DNA of 10,607 nucleotides. Source: Bacteroidota bacterium (lineage in GTDB: Bacteria; Bacteroidota; Ignavibacteria; Kapaibacteriales; UBA2268). Shown one piece after another: positions 6,457-10,607 of the stretch; position 1 is the stretch's first letter; each line of letters starts with the position of its first letter. The stretch spans positions 1 to 10,607 of the forward strand of contig JAKIZN010000031.1 of assembly GCA_022708005.1 (NCBI GenBank). Direction: 5' to 3'. The notes under the pieces are model-generated. The model was not told the DNA's origin. It saw nothing but the letters and a program-made list of their open reading frames with translations, and ran no database searches. Both the position numbers and the translations under genes were made by a program.

Positions 6457-7561
6457 TCTCTAACCCCAATAATTTGTGAACTATTTTCACTATTCTTTCA
6501 GATGCTTTGCCGTCCCATAGTTCTGGAATGCTATGATTAGCAATGTTCGGCAGCAAGGCTTCGTCTATTGCCCGCAAGATATTTAGCTTGGTAGGCTGAA
6601 TCAATTTATTTGTGCCAATTTCAATTGTTATTGGTCGCTCGGTAGTTGTCCGCAGCGTTAGGCATGGAACGCCCAAAACTGTTGTTTCTTCTTGGATACC
6701 ACCCGAATCGGTCATTACAAAATCTGCTTCGGACATTACTTTTAGAAAGTCAATATAGCCCATTGGCTCAAGCAAGTGCAAGTTTGCATTAGATTTTATT
6801 CTATCTATCAGCCCCGTAGCTTCTATATTTTTCATCGTTCTTGGATGAATCGGGAACACCACTTTTCGCGATTTAGATAGATATTCGAAAATCTCGATAA
6901 ATTCGGCGAGCTTGTCTTTATCATCTACGTTGCTTGGTCTGTGCAAAGTAATAAGTGCATATTCGCCTTTGCTTAGAGCTAATTCATTGCAAATATTAGA
7001 CTTCTCTGCCTTTTCCATAGCGGCAAGCAAAGAATCTATCATTGTATTTCCCACAAAGAAAATGCTTGAATTGCTTTTTCCTTCGTTAATCAAATTTTGA
7101 TGTCCAGACTTTTCCGTTACAAATAAGTAATCGGCAATCGCGTCGGTGGCAATGCGGTTTATTTCTTCGGGCATCTCTCTATCGCCGCTGCGCAGCCCTG
7201 CTTCGATATGCGCAACTGGGATGAGCAATTTTTTGGCAGTAATCGCAGCGGCTAACGTGGAATTAACATCGCCTACAACGATTACTAAATCGGGCTTTTC
7301 GTCAATGCACACCTTTTCAAAAGCAACCATAACTTTAGCAGTTTGTTCGGAGTGGCTGCCCGAGCCAACTCCAAGAAAATGCTTAGGGTTAGGCATTTCC
7401 AAATCTTGAAAAAAAGCATCGGACATTTTCGCATCGTAATGCTGACCGGTATGAACAATTATATGCTCTATTTTGTCTTTATATCTCGCAAAAGCTCTGT
7501 CTATTGGGGCTACTTTCATAAAGTTAGGTCTTGCCCCAACAACTGATATGATTTTTTTCAT
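6449..7561 (-). CDS. wecB: UDP-N-acetylglucosamine 2-epimerase, non-hydrolysing
   Basis: This cytosolic enzyme interconverts UDP-GlcNAc and UDP-ManNAc, the precursor of ManNAc or ManNAcA residues in surface polysaccharides. Its 370 aa match the family length. Visible motifs are VGARPNFMK at 8-16, HTGQHYD at 37-43, VVGDVNSTLA at 95-104, AHIEAGLRSGDREMPEEINR (118-136 region), LHRPSNV at 206-212, PIHPRT at 237-242, TDSGGIQEE at 284-292 and RTTTERP at 304-310. Asp98, Glu120, Glu132/133 and His207 lie where E. coli WecB has its catalytic residues. It is complete, and its stop overlaps the start of the SLBB exporter gene by 8 bp, tying sugar supply to export. No clear Shine-Dalgarno precedes the ATG; the leader is AT-rich. 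A TAnnTTTG box lies 28 nt upstream. Confidence 0.95.
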   Translation of the reverse strand: MKKIISVVGARPNFMKVAPIDRAFARYKDKIEHIIVHTGQHYDAKMSDAFFQDLEMPNPKHFLGVGSGSHSEQTAKVMVAFEKVCIDEKPDLVIVVGDVNSTLAAAITAKKLLIPVAHIEAGLRSGDREMPEEINRIATDAIADYLFVTEKSGHQNLINEGKSNSSIFFVGNTMIDSLLAAMEKAEKSNICNELALSKGEYALITLHRPSNVDDKDKLAEFIEIFEYLSKSRKVVFPIHPRTMKNIEATGLIDRIKSNANLHLLEPMGYIDFLKVMSEADFVMTDSGGIQEETTVLGVPCLTLRTTTERPITIEIGTNKLIQPTKLNILRAIDEALLPNIANHSIPELWDGKASERIVKIVHKLLGLENE

Positions 7562-7588
7562 TTAGCGTAATTCATTAATAATAATATA

Positions 7589-7596
7589 CAAAAATA
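7589..7596 (-). promoter_or_regulatory. Candidate -7 promoter box upstream of wecB
   Basis: TATTTTTG on the minus strand fits the Bacteroidota -7 consensus TAnnTTTG and is followed by GTATATTATTATT, 27 nt before the wecB ATG. No convincing -33 TTTG was found at 19-23 nt, so the call rests on the box, its position, and the identical boxes before ftcD and moxR. The 105-nt gap 7562-7666 otherwise holds only a short inverted repeat (7628-7643) after the upstream gene's stop. Confidence 0.4.
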
Positions 7597-7666
7597 CGAA
7601 AATGCTGTTAATAAATGTTATAAAATAAATGCGGAGTGGCATTGGCAAAGCGAAAATTATATTATT

Positions 7667-9553
7667 TTACATATAAATATGCACGCCCATAAAGAAGCTG
7701 AAGCCAGGACCCGGCAAGCCATATTGGGTCTCATAATATGAATTGAGCAAATTATACCCGCCAATAAAAAGCTCGTTCCTATCAAAAACATTGATGCCTA
7801 ATCGGAAATTAAGCATAAACAAATGTTTAGTGCTGATGTTATTAATATTGCTGCTCAAATAATATTCATTAGAAAAATATTCTGCTTCGACTTGCCAGCG
7901 AAATCCAATGCTGTAAGAGTTATATATTTTTATCTCGCCGATATGCTTGGGTTTAGCAAAAAAATCTAGTTTTTTGTTGATTTCCGAATATGTGTAATTC
8001 AGCAAAATATAGCCGTAATTAGCAAATAGAGTCAAATTAAAGTCGGCGCCGTAGCATAAAGCCTCGCCTTGATTGAAGAAATAAGGCTGTGCCGAGTCAG
8101 TAGTTGCTGTAATTATATCTCTCAATTGCGAGTAATATAGCCCAAATTTTATCTCCAAATCTGGATAGTGGGCGATAATGCCAGATAATACATTATTTTC
8201 CTTTTCTGCTTTGATAGAATGGCTCAAATATGGCGATTGAAAAAATAGCTCTTGCATAGCAGGCAGTTTGCTTTCGCAAGAAAGCGTTGCAAAATATTTG
8301 AAATTTGTGTTAAATTCATAATTAGCATCTAATCGGCAATCGATAGCTTTTTGTATGCTATTGATTGGCGCTATATCCGAAAATAGTGGCTTTTTTATGG
8401 AATATTTTAGCGTTGGGAAAAACTTGAATTTTTCTAAAAGAATAGGCTGCCGAAATGCTATTTCTAAATTTTCGCACTCGTATCGGTTTGTTGGCGAGCT
8501 GTCCTTTTCTCTGCGATTGACGATGTCGCGGATATATGTAAATGAAATGCTGCTTTCGGGCAGCAAATCGAATAATTTCGATTTAGCTGAAATCAATGCA
8601 CCATAATTATAGCCGTAAAATATTTTATTCATTGAGCTTTCAAGCCGCTGGGAAGTATATGTAGAATCATCGAAATAGCTTAATTTTGTATAGAAATTTT
8701 TATAAAAAACATTTCCGCTTAGCTCCAAGAACGATTCTAATTGTGTGCTAAACTCCAAATTGACAAACATATCATTTCGCTTAGGCAAGTTCATATAAAC
8801 AATTGAATCCCAAAGCATACTCGGCGGTATTGACTTGCTGCCACTGCTAAAAAACACGTTTATCCCAACTTGTGAGCTATTGTTATCGAAATATATCTTG
8901 CCAAAAAGCAATCCCGCATCGAAGCCGGAGTTCTTGAGTGTGCCGAGATTTGTTCGCAGCCGTTCGGGTGCTTCGTCTGGCACTGGCACTCCTGCTGAAT
9001 TTACATAACCGCCAGAAACAAAATATTTGAACTGCCTATGATGTGTAAATAAATGCCCAAGAATAGAGCCAACTTGACTGCCCGCGCCAATGTTAAAATT
9101 AGTATTTCGCTTGCGCAAGTTAGTATCGGATTTGAAGTTCATCATATCGGATGTAATCGGCAAGCGGCTGCTATCGCTTTTGACATTTTCAAGAAAAAAG
9201 AAATTCGAGAGCATATAATACTGCGAAAGGTCTGTTGCACCCGAAAATATATTATACATCGGGATGCCTTCAAATGAAAAATTTGGCTTATGAGTCAATC
9301 TCGTTCTGCTGATTGGGATTAGCTCCATAAGTGCATTTTGGCGATACACAAAATTTTCGTCGCAGAACATCCAACTCGAGGGCAAGCTGCCCGGCGAAGT
9401 TTTAAAAAAGATGTCCATATACGAATCGTTAAATTTCGCATTTCTAATATATTTATCTCGCTCAACATCTTGAGTTTCTTCGCTTACTAATTCATTTGCA
9501 GATGCGATAAAATATAGCAAAAATGACAATATAATTAATTTGCGTGTCCCCAT
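7667..9553 (-). CDS. TonB-dependent-receptor-like outer-membrane beta-barrel protein
   Basis: The 628-aa protein has a signal peptide (residues 1 to about 19, cleavage after ASA). An early segment with PNFSFEGIPMYN loosely recalls the plug-domain pattern of TonB-dependent receptors, but no clear TonB box or carboxypeptidase-like domain is seen. From about residue 150 to the end it has alternating aromatic strands. Late segments (LPAMQELFFQSPYLSH; FGLYYSQLRDII; YFFNQGEALCYGADFNLTL; FDRNELFIGGYNLLNSYY) match the usual TonB-receptor barrel pattern (PxxxELF, then xxNxGxAxxxGxE). It ends in HIYM instead of the usual Phe. Substrate is unknown. It is the first gene of the leftward series, separated from wecB by 105 nt with a possible promoter, so a role in the polysaccharide cluster is not implied. 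It is short for the family and its plug looks degenerate; an outer-membrane porin related to receptors is the alternative. Confidence 0.72.
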   Translation of the reverse strand: MGTRKLIILSFLLYFIASANELVSEETQDVERDKYIRNAKFNDSYMDIFFKTSPGSLPSSWMFCDENFVYRQNALMELIPISRTRLTHKPNFSFEGIPMYNIFSGATDLSQYYMLSNFFFLENVKSDSSRLPITSDMMNFKSDTNLRKRNTNFNIGAGSQVGSILGHLFTHHRQFKYFVSGGYVNSAGVPVPDEAPERLRTNLGTLKNSGFDAGLLFGKIYFDNNSSQVGINVFFSSGSKSIPPSMLWDSIVYMNLPKRNDMFVNLEFSTQLESFLELSGNVFYKNFYTKLSYFDDSTYTSQRLESSMNKIFYGYNYGALISAKSKLFDLLPESSISFTYIRDIVNRREKDSSPTNRYECENLEIAFRQPILLEKFKFFPTLKYSIKKPLFSDIAPINSIQKAIDCRLDANYEFNTNFKYFATLSCESKLPAMQELFFQSPYLSHSIKAEKENNVLSGIIAHYPDLEIKFGLYYSQLRDIITATTDSAQPYFFNQGEALCYGADFNLTLFANYGYILLNYTYSEINKKLDFFAKPKHIGEIKIYNSYSIGFRWQVEAEYFSNEYYLSSNINNISTKHLFMLNFRLGINVFDRNELFIGGYNLLNSYYETQYGLPGPGFSFFMGVHIYM

Positions 9554-9557
9554 TTAT

Positions 9558-9579
9558 ACGTTTTTTAGTTTAAAAACGT
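9558..9579. promoter_or_regulatory. Inverted repeat, possible operator of the receptor-like gene
   Basis: Arms ACGTTTTT (9558-9565) and AAAAACGT (9572-9579) are perfectly complementary, with a 6-nt spacer. The repeat lies in the gap between the divergent receptor-like and Nudix genes, 5 nt from the receptor-like ATG. It sits directly downstream of a predicted -10 box (9581-9586), thus over the expected transcription start. This position suits a repressor site, or a hairpin in the leader that affects translation. AT-richness makes chance a real possibility. Confidence 0.4.
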
Positions 9580-9580
9580 T

Positions 9581-9609
9581 ATCATATTTATATGAATGTA
9601 AAATTACAA
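9581..9609 (-). promoter_or_regulatory. Candidate promoter of the receptor-like gene
   Basis: On the minus strand TTGTAA (9609-9604), a 17-nt spacer and TATGAT (9586-9581) match the housekeeping -35/-10 pattern with ideal spacing. The start of transcription would fall near 9574, within the inverted repeat at 9558-9579. This differs from the TAnnTTTG form seen at other genes here, which lowers confidence. Confidence 0.35.
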
Positions 9610-9640
9610 TAAAAAATTGGAATTGCCAATAATATATGAT

Positions 9641-10294
9641 ATGAATGCGAATAACCTTGTTGGTTTTTTAGACTTTTTGCGTAGGAATAAAGATTTGCCG
9701 GGCAGCGATTCCCATTTCAAATTAGCGCCCAAATTAAATAACGTAACTTTTAGAAATTTTAAGCCAAGAGGCGATGCCAAATTAAGCTCCGTTATGATAT
9801 TGCTCGCAGAAGGAATTGCGGACGATATAAATGTGGTGCTAACCGTTAGAAACCACAAATTAAAGAACCACGGCGGGCAAATCAGTTTTCCGGGCGGGCG
9901 TATCGAATTGGAAGAAACAAGATTGGACGCGGCTTATAGAGAAACTATGGAGGAAATTGGCGTCGCCCGGTGCGATATAGAATTTATCACTGAACTTTCG
10001 CCATTATATGTGCCACCGTCTAATAATACCATATTCCCGTATGTTGGGCGATTGAAAAGCAGAGGCTTTGCGATAAACCAAAGCGAAGTAGATGAAGTTT
10101 TTGAAGTGCCTATCAGCTTTTTGAAAAATCCAGGGAATATTATTCTTGAAAGTAGGGTAATGGATAACTCGTTAGTTACTATCCCTTGCTGGGACTTGCA
10201 AAAGCCAGAAAAGCTATGGGGCGCAACAGCTATGATACTCAGCGAACTCCTTTATTTATACACAAAGTATGAGGAGAGCAAAATTGATTTGTAA
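9641..10294 (+). CDS. Nudix hydrolase, probable CoA pyrophosphatase (NudL/YeaB type)
   Basis: The 217-aa protein hydrolyses a nucleoside diphosphate derivative, most likely coenzyme A or its acyl or oxidised forms, to 4'-phosphopantetheine and 3',5'-ADP. The Nudix box GX5EX7REUXEEXGU is present at residues 86-108 (Gly86, Glu92, Arg100-Glu101, Glu104-Glu105, Gly107). The segment before it, LTVRNHKLKNHGGQISFPGG, matches the extra motif typical of CoA pyrophosphatases (LLTxR...LxxHxGQxxFPGG). VPPSNNTIFPYVG and the later WGATAMIL are also as in that group. ATG at 9641 is chosen as the start; a TTG at 9617 in frame would add 8 residues, and neither has a Shine-Dalgarno. It is divergent from the receptor-like gene and 123 nt before moxR. 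No signal peptide is seen, so it is cytosolic. Confidence 0.88.
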   Translation: MNANNLVGFLDFLRRNKDLPGSDSHFKLAPKLNNVTFRNFKPRGDAKLSSVMILLAEGIADDINVVLTVRNHKLKNHGGQISFPGGRIELEETRLDAAYRETMEEIGVARCDIEFITELSPLYVPPSNNTIFPYVGRLKSRGFAINQSEVDEVFEVPISFLKNPGNIILESRVMDNSLVTIPCWDLQKPEKLWGATAMILSELLYLYTKYEESKIDL

Positions 10295-10383
10295 ATCTAA
10301 CGGCTACCGCTTGTTTTGTCGGCAGGGCTATAATTAAAAAAAGATGAAATATAACCAATTTTATTTATTGAGTAACGTCGTTT

Positions 10384-10391
10384 TATTTTTG
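10384..10391 (+). promoter_or_regulatory. Candidate -7 promoter box upstream of moxR
   Basis: TATTTTTG matches TAnnTTTG and lies 26 nt before the ATG at 10418. The following GTAAATTTACT is close to GTTGAATTTACT after the ftcD box. No clear -33 TTTG is seen. The 123-nt gap 10295-10417 shows no gene and no convincing terminator after the Nudix gene. Confidence 0.42.
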
Positions 10392-10417
10392 TAAATTTAC
10401 TGAAGTATAAGTATTAT

Positions 10418-10607
10418 ATGGCTCAAAATACAAGCGATACCGCAAAAGTTGCAGAACTCGCAGTTGCAATTGACAAAGTTCGTAAAGAGATAGGCAAAGT
10501 AATAATAGGTCAAGAAGATATAATCGAACAGCTTTTAATTTCACTATTCGCAAGAGGGCATGTGCTATTAATCGGAGTGCCCGGGCTTGCCAAAACTTTA
10601 TTAATCA
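10418..10607 (+). CDS. MoxR-family AAA+ ATPase, N-terminal part (cut by window edge)
   Basis: The first 63 codons read from ATG at 10418 to the right edge with no stop. The sequence has the MoxR opening: a helical start, then [20 protein letters not shown] and [14 protein letters not shown], where GVPGLAKT is the Walker A (P-loop) motif with the MoxR-typical form. MoxR proteins act as chaperone-like ATPases, often beside genes for VWA and DUF58 proteins, which may lie past the edge. It follows the Nudix gene in the same direction by 123 nt. No Shine-Dalgarno is visible; the start is supported by where family homologues begin. Confidence 0.9.
   Translation, partial: MAQNTSDTAKVAELAVAIDKVRKEIGKVIIGQEDIIEQLLISLFARGHVLLIGVPGLAKTLLI

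Noticed and set aside
7628..7643. AATGC-N6-GCATT as a terminator for the receptor-like gene
   Set aside because: The stem is only 5 bp and AT-rich, and the following T tract is interrupted.
9604..9858. Minus-strand reading frame of 84 codons over the start of the Nudix gene
   Set aside because: It is antisense to a well-supported Nudix gene, has no recognisable features, and overlaps the divergent promoter region.
10295..10360. GGCTACCGC...GTCGGCAGGGC as a terminator or RNA after the Nudix gene
   Set aside because: No stem longer than about 3-4 bp could be formed and there is no T tract.

Overview
The window looks like a chromosomal stretch from an uncultured or little-studied member of the Fibrobacterota-Chlorobiota-Bacteroidota (FCB) group, perhaps the Ignavibacteria/Kapabacteria side. 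This rests on four observations. A C-terminal type IX secretion (Por) sorting domain is present. A TonB-receptor-like barrel and a Bacteroidota-style Wzi-like barrel are present. The TATTTTTG box (Bacteroidota -7 consensus TAnnTTTG) lies just upstream of three genes. The DNA is AT-rich and several starts lack a clear Shine-Dalgarno. The lineage is an inference; no rRNA or other marker gene is present.

Layout, left to right. Positions 1-259 hold no gene: a perfect 15-bp palindrome (repeat copy 1), a minus-strand intrinsic terminator, and a GC-rich tract that may be a second repeat or a structured 3' UTR. Everything from 260 to 9553 is on the minus strand, so transcription runs right to left. 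In that order the genes are: a TonB-dependent-receptor-like outer-membrane protein (9553-7667); wecB, UDP-GlcNAc 2-epimerase (7561-6449); a polysaccharide-export SLBB protein split by an apparent 1-base frameshift into two reading frames (6456-5440 and 5494-4769); a Wzi-like capsule-assembly outer-membrane barrel (4765-3143); bifunctional FTCD of histidine degradation (3079-1460); and a secreted helical, Cys-containing protein with a T9SS sorting tail (1261-260). Repeat copy 2 sits between the last two. On the plus strand, a NudL-type CoA pyrophosphatase (Nudix) is divergent from the receptor-like gene, followed by the first 63 codons of a MoxR-family AAA+ ATPase that runs off the right edge.

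How the genes work together. wecB, the SLBB protein and the Wzi-like barrel form one tight transcription unit (8-bp overlap, then the frameshift, then a 3-nt gap between stop and start). They fit sugar-precursor supply (UDP-ManNAc), envelope-spanning export and surface attachment of an exopolysaccharide or capsule. No glycosyltransferase, flippase or tyrosine kinase is in the window, so this is only part of such a system. FTCD has its own promoter-like sequence and ribosome binding site and is functionally unrelated. The T9SS cargo gene is last before the terminator.

Most worth checking: the frameshift in the SLBB gene; the two-copy ~78-bp palindromic repeat; the shared TATTTTTG promoter boxes; and the inverted repeat placed over the predicted start of transcription of the receptor-like gene. 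I did not find a convincing new defence or mobile system, CRISPR array or RNA gene.
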